From NCBI RefSeq assembly GCF_018861315.1, contig NZ_JAHLDL010000043.1:1-32590 (forward strand): DNA of 32,590 bases, given 5' to 3'. The position numbers and the translations under genes are program-made. The stretch's first letter is position 1. The number at the start of each line of letters is the position of its first letter. The notes under the pieces are model-generated. The model ran no database searches, was not told where the DNA came from, and worked only from the letters and a program-made list of their open reading frames with translations. This document shows, one piece after another, positions 23,870 to 31,390 of the stretch. Source of the stretch: Clostridium bowmanii (GTDB taxonomy: Bacteria; Bacillota; Clostridia; Clostridiales; Clostridiaceae).

Positions 23870-24607
23870 CTAAAAAGTCTTATAAAAATTTTCTAATGAC
23901 TCATATGATTCAATATTAGTTAATTCTTCAGTTATAAGAACGTTATTTTTATTAAATATCTTATATGCTTTTGCATTTTTATCTGATTTTAATATTCTAA
24001 ATTTATCATCAAGTACCTCTAAAGCACAATTATTATCAATCCCAATCCCTAAAATATCATTATGTTTTAACATACTTGTGAAACCCTCGCCTCTACTACC
24101 TTCATTAAAATGCGGGCAATGAAATCCTTTTAATAAACCTAAGGCCTCTAACTTAATAAAATTTTTACACTCGTCCCCTTCACTGGACACATCACTATAT
24201 CCATAATCAAACCAACAAATTGAACCAGCACTAAGTCCACAAAGGATTGTTTCTCCCTTATATGCCTGCTTTAGGTAATAATCAACTTTATTCTCTTTCC
24301 AAATTTTTAGCATGCCTTTTGTATCTCCTCCACCAACATATATTATGTCAGAAGAAAATATCTTTTCCTTTATTTCATCTTCAGTAATATTGCTGTTTAT
24401 AAGACACAATGCATCGGTATGGCATCCTAACATTTCACCATAGACCTTATTAAACGTTTCAATATATGTTGTTGCGTCATTACTCGCAGTTGGTATAAAT
24501 AATGCTCTTGGTTTTTCTTTATTGGTAGATTTTACGATATATTTATCTATTTCAAAAGTTTGGAGCTGTCCAAGATCTCCTCCACCAATTGTTATAATTC
24601 TTCCCAT
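23870..24607 (-). CDS. S51 family peptidase (peptidase E-like)
   Basis: A 245-residue class I glutamine-amidotransferase-fold peptidase of family S51, like dipeptidase E. The nucleophile elbow is CGLSAGS with S126, preceded by IYVGGGDTKGM, the conserved loop that contacts it; the later HCPHFNEGSRGE supplies the family His and Glu. Such enzymes cleave aspartyl dipeptides or, in cyanophycinases, beta-linked Asp peptides. GGTGG overlaps the region before the ATG. It lies 17 bases downstream of the HD-domain gene at 24625 and is probably co-transcribed with it. Confidence 0.88.
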   Translation of the reverse strand: MGRIITIGGGDLGQLQTFEIDKYIVKSTNKEKPRALFIPTASNDATTYIETFNKVYGEMLGCHTDALCLINSNITEDEIKEKIFSSDIIYVGGGDTKGMLKIWKENKVDYYLKQAYKGETILCGLSAGSICWFDYGYSDVSSEGDECKNFIKLEALGLLKGFHCPHFNEGSRGEGFTSMLKHNDILGIGIDNNCALEVLDDKFRILKSDKNAKAYKIFNKNNVLITEELTNIESYESLENFYKTF

Positions 24608-24624
24608 TAATTAACCACCTTTAT

Positions 24625-25191
24625 TTAATTAATTACTTCAATTACACTTTCATACTTATATTTAAATAATTTCTTGCTTTTTTCACTCATCTTATTCCAA
24701 TCTCTATTTATCTTCCCATTTATGTATTGAATGCCTTCTTCCATTTCCATATTCAGTTCTTTATAAACAAGATAAAATAATGAACCTATCTGTTCTATAT
24801 GAGCCATTGCATCCGCATCAGCTACACAAATTTCTTCAACACTATCTTTAATATTGTTAATGCTCCCTCTGTGATTTAAAATGCATTTTTTTACTTTTTC
24901 TATTCCAACCTCTGAATAATTATATTTTCTAAGTATTTCTTCGGCTTCTATAGCTCCATATACATGGTGATCCTTTGTTTTTGAATCATCTCGTATTCCG
25001 GCAAGATCATGTAACAGTGTTGCGATAATGACTATCTCTTCTTCTGCATTATATAATGCAGCTAATTTGCTTGAGATTTTAAGCATAGGTTTTATGTGGT
25101 GGGACCAAATTCCATATCCATATTTATTGCTTTTAGATTTACAAGCATTTTCTACAAGTTCTGTTAACTCGTCTATTAAAATATTATCCAT
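24625..25191 (-). CDS. HD-domain phosphohydrolase
   Basis: A 188-residue HD-domain protein. Metal ligands: His in WSHHIKPM, HD in TLLHDLAG, the pair in KDHHVYG, NHRGS, and Asp in ADADAMAH. This matches the group of small predicted HD phosphohydrolases close to COG1418/COG2316 that act on nucleotides or other phosphoesters. It is the first gene after the duplicated promoter block at 25264 and is followed 17 bases later by the S51 peptidase gene. GGAG lies before the ATG. The substrate is unknown. Confidence 0.87.
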   Translation of the reverse strand: MDNILIDELTELVENACKSKSNKYGYGIWSHHIKPMLKISSKLAALYNAEEEIVIIATLLHDLAGIRDDSKTKDHHVYGAIEAEEILRKYNYSEVGIEKVKKCILNHRGSINNIKDSVEEICVADADAMAHIEQIGSLFYLVYKELNMEMEEGIQYINGKINRDWNKMSEKSKKLFKYKYESVIEVIN

Positions 25192-25263
25192 TCGAATTAT
25201 TCTCCTTTAATGCTGAAATATTGTTTAATATCAATATAAAACAAATATTTGATATTGCTAGCC

Positions 25264-25308
25264 TATATATAGATTATAAGTCATAAATTTACACATTGCT
25301 ATAAAAAA
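25264..25308 (-). promoter_or_regulatory. Promoter segment of duplicated terminator-promoter block, copy 2
   Basis: The minus strand shows TATAAT at 25273-25278 and the conserved TGTAAATTTA just upstream, as in copy 1 at 4936-4984. The 15-mer TATATATAGATTATA (plus strand) is identical in both. It lies about 80 bases before the HD-domain gene. Confidence 0.5.
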
Positions 25309-25311
25309 GTA

Positions 25312-25331
25312 GTCCGCTGAACAAGGCGGAC
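25312..25331 (-). terminator. Stem-loop with T-run, copy 2 of the block
   Basis: A 6-bp stem GTCCGC / GCGGAC with an 8-nt loop is followed in the minus direction by CTACTTTTTT. Its stem sequence differs from copy 1 but the position relative to the promoter is the same. It no longer follows an intact gene. Confidence 0.7.
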
Positions 25332-25533
25332 AATTTTTGTTATTTAAAGAAAAGGATATTACCTACTCTCTTGTATCTCCACCTGCTGAAATAACACTCA
25401 CAGTATTTTTCTTTTTCTGCTTAAAATCGTTGTATTTTCGTATGCACCTTCGAACAAAAAAATAGCTGTAATCTGCTTGCTAAGCTTAAAAATTGCCCGT
25501 AAATATTAAAGTCTAATTTAGGAGGTAATCATT

Positions 25534-25686
25534 TTGGAGAATAATAACGCATGTAGTAAATGTGGTTCCATAGAAAGATAATAGGGTAAAATATTTGGAA
25601 TAGCAAGTCTACAGTCATTAGATTCAAGACCTAGATTAGGTGGTTCCGAACTTATCGTTGAATTTTGTGGTGAAGTAACAAGCATA
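25534..25686 (+). pseudogene. Disabled plus-strand gene start, zinc-ribbon-like
   Basis: AGGAGG at 25520-25525 precedes a TTG that opens ENNNACSKCGSIER, a typical CxxC zinc-ribbon start. TAA and TAG follow at 25579-25584, after which the frame stays open to about 25686 (ending FCGEVTSI). It is the only gene-like trace on the plus strand. The original length and function are unknown. The opposite-strand frame over this region lacks a ribosome site and looks non-coding. The remainder of 25332-25905 shows no intact gene. Confidence 0.4.
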
Positions 25687-25740
25687 TAAGTAAAAAATCC
25701 ATCTGCAATTAAATAATCTAATAGGTTGCTGATACATGAT

Positions 25741-25766
25741 AAAAAGGCTCTGTTTTGAACCTTTTT
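25741..25766. terminator. Bidirectional stem-loop terminator
   Basis: AAAAAGGCTC pairs with GAACCTTTTT across a 6-nt loop with one mismatch, followed by TTTATTTT on the plus strand and TTTTTATC on the minus strand. It could end the broken plus-strand gene and minus-strand transcripts. Confidence 0.6.
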
Positions 25767-25905
25767 TATTTTCACTTCATTTTTTAAAGTGTAGAATATC
25801 ATAAACATTATAAATTTTATTTGCAATTCCAAGTCTTTGAGCAGTTGTCTCATGTTATCCATTAAGTGTTTTAATTTCTTGACAGAAATTATAATATGAA
25901 TTATT

Positions 25906-26396
25906 TTATGTATTGAAAACTACTGATAGTGCATTCTCTCTTATTTCATTTAGTTCACTTGCATCAGAAACCCATTACAGGTTTTCATAAATCCTATATA
26001 CTCATCAATTGTATATCTTTGAGACCATGGGAATCTATGTACTATAGTTTCTTTGAAACAACCACTTGATTTTATTTCCTCTATATGATATGTAATACGT
26101 TCCTCACAAGATGCTTCAGACTGTAAAAGAAACATTCCCGTTTCATTAAGTTCAGTGTCAATTGTCTCATTATAGGTTAAATATAGATTCCAAAACAATC
26201 CAATATCTCCCTTAGGTTTTAATGCACTTGCACACTTTAGAAAGCCTATAGGCTTTGGAACCCAATGAAAGGCTTGAGCTGAAATTGCTAAATCAAAATA
26301 TTCCTTCTTCTCCTCCCAATCTTCTAAACGACATGTACAATATTCAACCAAGCCAGTAGGTTCAAATTTTTTCAATGCTACTGCAGCTAAGAATTC
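25906..26396 (-). pseudogene. Truncated and frameshifted SAM-dependent methyltransferase
   Basis: The open part reads LEDWEEKKEYFDLAISAQAF and HWVPKPIGF, the motif IV/V region of a class I methyltransferase, then LKPKGDIGLFWN. The N-terminal third with the glycine-rich SAM motif is missing: the frame closes upstream at 26397. Near 25950-25965 the frame stops at CNGFLMQVN; one frame over the sequence continues ASELNEIRENALSVV, as expected of the family C-terminus. Both ends are therefore broken, and the product could not bind SAM. A TTG at 26375 could start a 141-residue fragment, without a ribosome site. Confidence 0.75.
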
Positions 26397-26424
26397 TCAC
26401 TTTATATATATTGTTTCATATAAT

Positions 26425-27009
26425 CTAGTCACTGTTGTTGTTGTTGTTGTTAGTTTGTTTGGCCCTATTAATTAGCTTGTTATATAAATAAACATCTCTC
26501 ACATCAAAAAAATCTTCAGTAAATCTATCCACAGAAAACCAGCTAACATCGCTATTTTCATCTTCTTTTACTATGAGAACTTCCTTTTCACTTGCGATAA
26601 GAATGTATGCTATAGAAAGATGTAAGTGTGCACTAACATACTTATTTCTTCTTACATGCCCATAGACAGGAAGAATATCTATAGATACAATATTTTTTGT
26701 AAGAGCTGTCACCGCATTTATACCTGTTTCTTCTTTTGCCTCTTTAACTGCAACATGTAAAAAATCTGTGTCTCCATCTACATGTCCTCCAGTCCAGGCC
26801 CAAGTATTTCGAATATTGTGGTGAACCATTAGCACTTTATCCATTGCTTTGTTCATTATAAATCCTGAACTTGTAATATGTGCAAATTTATTTTCTCTTG
26901 ACAAAATGTTTTGTGGAAACTCTTCTATATAATCAAGAATTATCTTTTTATCTTGGCCTTCTTGTTCATTGTTTGGGTTAAATTTAATAATTTGTTTTTT
27001 ATAATCCAA
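26425..27009 (-). CDS. NUDIX hydrolase with poly-Asn tail
   Basis: A 194-residue NUDIX protein. The box is near residues 74-97: GGHVDGD followed by VKEAKEETGI, with the metal-binding Glu residues E90, E93 and E94; the early Glu is Thr81 and the Arg is Lys89. The N-terminal 45 residues (KIILDYIEEFPQNILSREN) form the usual helix of the group near isopentenyl-diphosphate isomerase-like and ADP-ribose-type Nudix proteins. The gene ends with six Asn codons from a (TTG)n repeat, then SD. It starts at TTG, with GGGAGG 8 bases upstream. The substrate is unknown. Confidence 0.86.
   Translation of the reverse strand: MDYKKQIIKFNPNNEQEGQDKKIILDYIEEFPQNILSRENKFAHITSSGFIMNKAMDKVLMVHHNIRNTWAWTGGHVDGDTDFLHVAVKEAKEETGINAVTALTKNIVSIDILPVYGHVRRNKYVSAHLHLSIAYILIASEKEVLIVKEDENSDVSWFSVDRFTEDFFDVRDVYLYNKLINRAKQTNNNNNNSD
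26433..26451. repeat. Trinucleotide repeat in a gene end
   Basis: Six repeats of TTG (AAC on the coding strand) encode the poly-Asn tail of the NUDIX protein. Being a triplet repeat, changes in copy number would alter tail length but not the frame. Confidence 0.8.
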
Positions 27010-27032
27010 AAATGTGCCTCCCTTAATTTTTT

Positions 27033-27119
27033 TTATAACATAAATTCCATTGGTGTATATAAAATCCCATGAATATCTTGTTGTATATCCAAATCACTAA
27101 ATCCTATTTCATGGTAAAA
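27033..27119 (-). pseudogene. 3' remnant of a GNAT acetyltransferase gene
   Basis: In a frame other than that of the phosphatidyltransferase, the sequence reads FYHEIGFSDLDIQQDIHGIL then YTPMEFML-stop. The FYxxxGF start and the PMEFML end are the usual last 30 residues of many GNAT proteins. It overlaps the end of the neighbouring gene, so an earlier GNAT gene was probably lost here except for its tail. Confidence 0.45.
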
Positions 27120-27648
27120 AGATATAGAATAGGCTTTTCTTGTTTGCTCGAAATTCATTTGATGATAGATGGATAAATAATTCTTCAATAGCAGAAATAC
27201 TAGCAACTACACAAATCATATATATCAGCACATCTAATGGGATAAAAGTAAGTGATATTGGGAACGTAAACAATATAATCCCTGTAATTTTGTTCCCATA
27301 AGTATGAAGTATCCCAAACGTTTTATACTTTACAAATACCACTATAATTGATACTACTCTAATTATTCCAATGATAACTACCCAAACAATGATTTTAACT
27401 GTTAGATTGATAATTGGATATAGTACAATTATCAATATCATAATCATTATCAAATCTGCAACTGAATCAAGTTTTTCTCCCAATTGACTTGTAGTGTTAG
27501 TTTTGCGTGCTATATATCCATCAAAAACATCGCTAATTCCACAAATAAGATAGATTACAAAAAAAGTTATACTTAATGGTTTTGTTAAAGCCAATGCAGG
27601 AGCAAGAAATGCTCTGGAAATTGAAATATAATTTGCTATTGACTTCAT
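27109..27648 (-). CDS. CDP-alcohol phosphatidyltransferase family protein
   Basis: A 179-residue membrane enzyme that transfers a phosphatidyl group from CDP-diacylglycerol, or a similar CDP-linked donor, to an alcohol. The family signature is complete: D43-G44, A47-R48, G57, D61 and D65 in FDGYIARKTNT and GEKLDSVAD, which bind the metal pair. About five or six hydrophobic segments follow. Length fits PgsA-like members (about 180-190 residues), but the acceptor is unknown. GGGGGGGAG lies 3 bases before the ATG. The extreme C-terminus (YIFLP) reads into the tail of a GNAT remnant, so the last few residues may be new. Confidence 0.88.
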   Translation of the reverse strand: MKSIANYISISRAFLAPALALTKPLSITFFVIYLICGISDVFDGYIARKTNTTSQLGEKLDSVADLIMIMILIIVLYPIINLTVKIIVWVVIIGIIRVVSIIVVFVKYKTFGILHTYGNKITGIILFTFPISLTFIPLDVLIYMICVVASISAIEELFIHLSSNEFRANKKSLFYIFLP

Positions 27649-27726
27649 TACTCCCCCCCAATTATAAAACCGTTTACTACAAAATGAATTTCTATTATCT
27701 ATACCGTCTCATTAAAAATGGTTGCA

Positions 27727-28497
27727 TCATAATTTCGAACAAATCTTTATTGATAAATCAACTAAATTCTCTCTTATATCTTTTCTTCCGTTCCATAATC
27801 TTTCATCCCATTCATCACCACTTAAATCATCGCCGCAATATAATATTTGACCTAATGCGACATTTCTAAATTTAGCTACAGCAAAGAAGGCAGCCGCTTC
27901 CATTTCAACTGTTACACATCCTTCAGATATTCTTAATGATACCTTCTCTTTTGTTTCTCTATATAATGCATCAGTAGTCCAAGTTTTAGCCTTAAGATAT
28001 TTTATACCATCTTTATTAAATTCTCTTTCTATTACTTCCACAATCTCTTTATTGCATTCAACCTCTCTTGAAGGTTCAATATAATGATAAGACACCCCTT
28101 CATCTCTTACTGCAGATGTTGGTATAATCAAGTGACCCACTGCAATATCCTTTTGTAAAACACCCGCTCCACCACAAACAATGAACTTTTTACATCCAAA
28201 AGCTATTAATTCTTCAAGCAATGCAGCTGAACCTGCAGATCCAAGAAAACCCAATACAAGTGCAACTCTTTTTCCATTATACATTGTTTCATAAATTGGA
28301 ATATCCAAAGTTTCAGAATGAATAGTCTCAACTTGTTTTAGCTGTCCATTATTATTTTTCATTTCAATAATATCTCTAAAAAACGATATAACACAGCATT
28401 CAGCCATATCTATTGATTTTATGAAATTCAAAGGTTCAATAACAGCACTGCTACATGAATCAAACTCAAGTATAGGATATTGTCTTTGCTCTAACAT
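27727..28497 (-). CDS. Nucleoside phosphorylase (PNP/UDP family)
   Basis: A 256-residue protein of the PNP/UDP phosphorylase family 1. GGAGTGATAATA before the ATG decides the start against one six codons upstream. Landmarks are LGFLGSAGSAALLEEL and VCGGAGVLQKDIAVGHLI (phosphate and base-site loops), AVRDEGVSYHY, the TTDALYRET loop and VTVEMEAAAFF, in which the Met-Glu pair contacts the ribose. It phosphorolyses a purine or pyrimidine nucleoside; the exact base is not clear. It stands alone, with about 190 bases of gene-free sequence upstream in which I see no riboswitch. Confidence 0.88.
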   Translation of the reverse strand: MLEQRQYPILEFDSCSSAVIEPLNFIKSIDMAECCVISFFRDIIEMKNNNGQLKQVETIHSETLDIPIYETMYNGKRVALVLGFLGSAGSAALLEELIAFGCKKFIVCGGAGVLQKDIAVGHLIIPTSAVRDEGVSYHYIEPSREVECNKEIVEVIEREFNKDGIKYLKAKTWTTDALYRETKEKVSLRISEGCVTVEMEAAAFFAVAKFRNVALGQILYCGDDLSGDEWDERLWNGRKDIRENLVDLSIKICSKL

Positions 28498-28703
28498 TAT
28501 TATCACTCCATTCATTTACTTAAATTTTAATAACTAACCTTTAACCATTAAGTGTTTTTATATTTATTAAACAAAGTTATTATTAGTAATAGTTAATACT
28601 CCAGCGCAATGAGCTATGAGTTGCATATGTGTTAATTATGTACGTTTATTAAGCAGGTTGGAGCTAATCATAAGCATCAGAAACAAAAGTAACAATATTA
28701 ATC

Positions 28704-29369
28704 TCATTTGATAGCAATAACTACAGCAGCTTTAATTATATGTTCATTACCCTTTATATCTCCAAAATGATAAGCTTTATCTTTGATATTAATGTTTTTA
28801 TATCTACTAAACATTGAATTAAGCTCTTCTTTTGAGGTATAAAAATGTGGTATTTCTTCTTCACCTGGTCTTCCTCCCATAAAGGTGTTTTGTTCAATTT
28901 CTTTTCCAATGCCATAAGTACTATCCTCAATGGTAACAAAATCTGTAACAATAGTTTCATCCTTCTTAAGAACTCTGAATATCTCGTCAATTCCTTTCTG
29001 CACATCAATTTTAGTTCCATGACCTTGAACCCATATACATAAAACTGCATCGAAGCTATTGTTATCGTAGGTCATTTTATACATATCTTCGATTCTATAA
29101 TCTATATTTGTAAAGCCAAGATTTTCAGTGTGTTTCTTTGTAATTTCAATACCTGTCTTAGATATGTCACATGCTGATACTTTAAATCCTCTACTAGCAA
29201 GATATATGGTATTTCTGCCGGTTCCACAACCCAAGTCTAATACACTCTTATACTTGGCTTGTTGAAAGTAATCTACAGCTTCAACTACCGTATCTAACAA
29301 ATCAACTTGAACTTTACCTTGTTCTAAATATACCTTGCATGATAAGGTATAAAAAGTATCGAAAATCAT
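28704..29369 (-). CDS. Class I SAM-dependent methyltransferase
   Basis: A 221-residue methyltransferase. Motif I is VLDLGCGTGRNT (about 43-54), the strand-2 acid is in ACDISKTG, and FDAVLCIWVQGHG is the motif IV region, with the WVQGHG pattern typical of a tellurite-resistance-like group. Later landmarks GGRPGEEEIPHFYT match that group. The start is uncertain: the ATG at 29369 directly abuts GAGG, so an upstream start or a 5' truncation is possible. The acceptor is unknown. It is monocistronic. Confidence 0.83.
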   Translation of the reverse strand: MIFDTFYTLSCKVYLEQGKVQVDLLDTVVEAVDYFQQAKYKSVLDLGCGTGRNTIYLASRGFKVSACDISKTGIEITKKHTENLGFTNIDYRIEDMYKMTYDNNSFDAVLCIWVQGHGTKIDVQKGIDEIFRVLKKDETIVTDFVTIEDSTYGIGKEIEQNTFMGGRPGEEEIPHFYTSKEELNSMFSRYKNINIKDKAYHFGDIKGNEHIIKAAVVIAIK

Positions 29370-29459
29370 CCTCTGAACAAAATTTTCATCACAAACATGC
29401 TCTAATTAAAGATACTTGCTCCACTAAGTAGAATGTAATAATCTTTTCTTCACAATAAA

Positions 29460-30206
29460 CTATTTATAAAAAAACTGTTGTAACAGAGTAATGTATTTGT
29501 CTGGATACATTAAACTGATTTCGCCATGTCCACTTTTTTCAATTGCTTTTAAAACATTATTTTTTATGGTTTCGTGCAGTAACGATGCAGATTTTTTCAT
29601 TACTGATAATTCTTTTCCACCAACTAATATTAATGTTTTTGCTTTTGTATTGCATAAGGATTCAGGCATTGGATAGTTTCCATTACTTATAGTAAAATTA
29701 ATTAGTGATTCTTTTGTCATTCGTGAACTTTCCTCGTAATAGGTCTCAAATAATTCAGCTGGAACGTTCAATGTTTTAGCCTGTAGTTTTGAAAACCATC
29801 TTTTTTTAATTAACCTATAGCACATATTATACACTGGAACAGTTAATGCGATAGCCATTTTTATAGGATAAACCAATGCACTTTCTATAACTGCATTCTC
29901 GGTAATATCAGCTTCTTCGGATAATATTTCAACAACGATTTGAGCACCAATAGACAGACCACAAATTGCGAAAACTTTTCCGTCACAACTTCCTTTTATG
30001 TATTTAATAACCTGCTTTGCAGAATCTTTTATGCTTAAAAAAGTGGTATCACAATCATCACCATGCCCATCAATAATCGGAGTAATGATATAAAAATCCT
30101 CCTTTAATGCTTCAATTTGTGGTTTCCAGGACCACCATGACAATCCGCCGCCATGAATAAAAATAATAACTGGCATGTTTTTATTGCCAAACTCTTTAAA
30201 TAACAT
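29460..30206 (-). CDS. Alpha/beta hydrolase
   Basis: A 248-residue alpha/beta hydrolase. HGGGLSWW is the oxyanion segment (residues 19-26), nucleophile S85 lies in CGLSIGAQ, and the catalytic His is in KSGHGEIS. The expected Asp lies near the VGGKELSV segment, where Glu takes its place. Substrate unknown. It is 22 bases downstream of the CMD-family gene, and the two likely form one operon; both families take part in aromatic or lactone breakdown elsewhere, which is only suggestive. GGAGG precedes the ATG. Confidence 0.86.
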   Translation of the reverse strand: MLFKEFGNKNMPVIIFIHGGGLSWWSWKPQIEALKEDFYIITPIIDGHGDDCDTTFLSIKDSAKQVIKYIKGSCDGKVFAICGLSIGAQIVVEILSEEADITENAVIESALVYPIKMAIALTVPVYNMCYRLIKKRWFSKLQAKTLNVPAELFETYYEESSRMTKESLINFTISNGNYPMPESLCNTKAKTLILVGGKELSVMKKSASLLHETIKNNVLKAIEKSGHGEISLMYPDKYITLLQQFFYK

Positions 30207-30228
30207 ATTTAGCCTCCACTCATATTTC

Positions 30229-30615
30229 TCATAAATTACTTTTCTCCCTTGTGTCTAAGTTCATTTCATTAAACCTTTTCTCTGCTGCTTTTATTGCCTC
30301 GACACCTGTTTTGCATAACACATTAATACCTTTAACAATAGTTACAATTACAAATGCTTCTGCTAGCCCTTCCATTGTTAAACCTGTTGCTACAGCATGT
30401 GTCTTTGCCCCACTTACTTCATCATCCAAACTATCCAATATTGTAAAAATTAGTTCGCTTGTTTTTTTAGGTAAATGCCCTTGTTGAATAGATTGACGCA
30501 TCCCCAAATATCCTTTTAGTGCATCTGGGGAATATTTAGAGAGTACTTCCGCAAAAGGTGGATTCCATTTCAATTCGTCCCTATAATAATCAAGTATACT
30601 TTCTGAATCATTCAT
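30229..30615 (-). CDS. Carboxymuconolactone decarboxylase (CMD) family protein lacking the usual cysteines
   Basis: A 128-residue protein of the CMD/AhpD-like fold, an all-helical hexamer-forming family. The core reads DDEVSGAKTHAVATGLTMEG, where AhpD-type peroxidases have a Cys-x-x-Cys before the His. Here Ser and Ala replace them, so thiol peroxidase activity is not expected, while the conserved His and Glu remain. This matches the decarboxylase-like side of the family. It is the first gene of a pair with the alpha/beta hydrolase. AGGGAGG precedes the ATG. Confidence 0.83.
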   Translation of the reverse strand: MNDSESILDYYRDELKWNPPFAEVLSKYSPDALKGYLGMRQSIQQGHLPKKTSELIFTILDSLDDEVSGAKTHAVATGLTMEGLAEAFVIVTIVKGINVLCKTGVEAIKAAEKRFNEMNLDTREKSNL

Positions 30616-30761
30616 AACTAAAATTAACCTCCCTGATTTAAAATATAATATTCTTTATCACACAAATGCAATTGTAATTTATAATTTTAAATAATATCAT
30701 TTACAAAAGGGTTGCAGCAGCTGTTGCATTTTTATAATTACTATCTATATCATCAATACAA

Positions 30762-31235
30762 TCATATTTTCTCTTCTTTTAATTTCATCATTAAACATTC
30801 AGTTATTCCTTCTCTATACAAGCTAGGTATAATACCAATTTCTATATATCCAATTTTTTCATACAATATTTTGGCATCTGTATTAAAATCTGCAACCACT
30901 AGAAATAGTTTTGTATAATCTCTAAAGCAAATATCCTCAAAGAACTCTAATAGTTTTTTTCCTATTCCAAGTTTGCGATTTTCTTTCTTGACTGCAATAA
31001 TATGGAGATATGGAAATGAATGAAATGCCCCTTCTATAATAAACCATATGAACCCATTACAATTATGATTAATATCTAAGGCAACATATATCTCTTTCTT
31101 ATTAAATCCATCCTCCAATGCCCTTCTAGCACTTCCTTTTTCTGAAAAATATCTTAATCCTAGTTCGGAATTTAATAATATATCTTCACAATCATTTATA
31201 TAATCCATTCTACCCTTTATTATATTTATTCCCAT
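30762..31235 (-). CDS. GNAT acetyltransferase
   Basis: A 157-residue GNAT. The core holds NCNGFIWFIIEGAFHSFPYL, the HIIAVKKENRKLGIGKKLL segment with the acetyl-CoA loop NRKLGIG, and the C-terminal NTDAKILYEKIGY. It is a compact single-domain member; substrate unknown. GGGGTGTCAT precedes the ATG. It is flanked by spacers of about 145-155 bases on both sides, which hold no other gene. Confidence 0.88.
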   Translation of the reverse strand: MGINIIKGRMDYINDCEDILLNSELGLRYFSEKGSARRALEDGFNKKEIYVALDINHNCNGFIWFIIEGAFHSFPYLHIIAVKKENRKLGIGKKLLEFFEDICFRDYTKLFLVVADFNTDAKILYEKIGYIEIGIIPSLYREGITECLMMKLKEEKI

Positions 31236-31390
31236 ATGACACCCCTTGCTTTAATTTTCATTAGCATTTAATACGATTTTCTAGCCAATCGACTATCCAT
31301 ATAATACTGAACAAATGAGAAACTCGGTTTAAAAATTTTCAAAACTAAAATCCTTTTGAATCTACCATTTATATATCCTCCATTGTTAAA

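Noticed and set aside
25518-25862. 114-residue minus-strand reading frame in the decay zone
   Set aside because: No ribosome site, no recognisable domain, crosses a terminator stem-loop and covers the plus-strand zinc-ribbon remnant; probably not a gene.
28498-28703. Possible purine riboswitch before the nucleoside phosphorylase gene
   Set aside because: The conserved core segments of the purine riboswitch are not present in the spacer.
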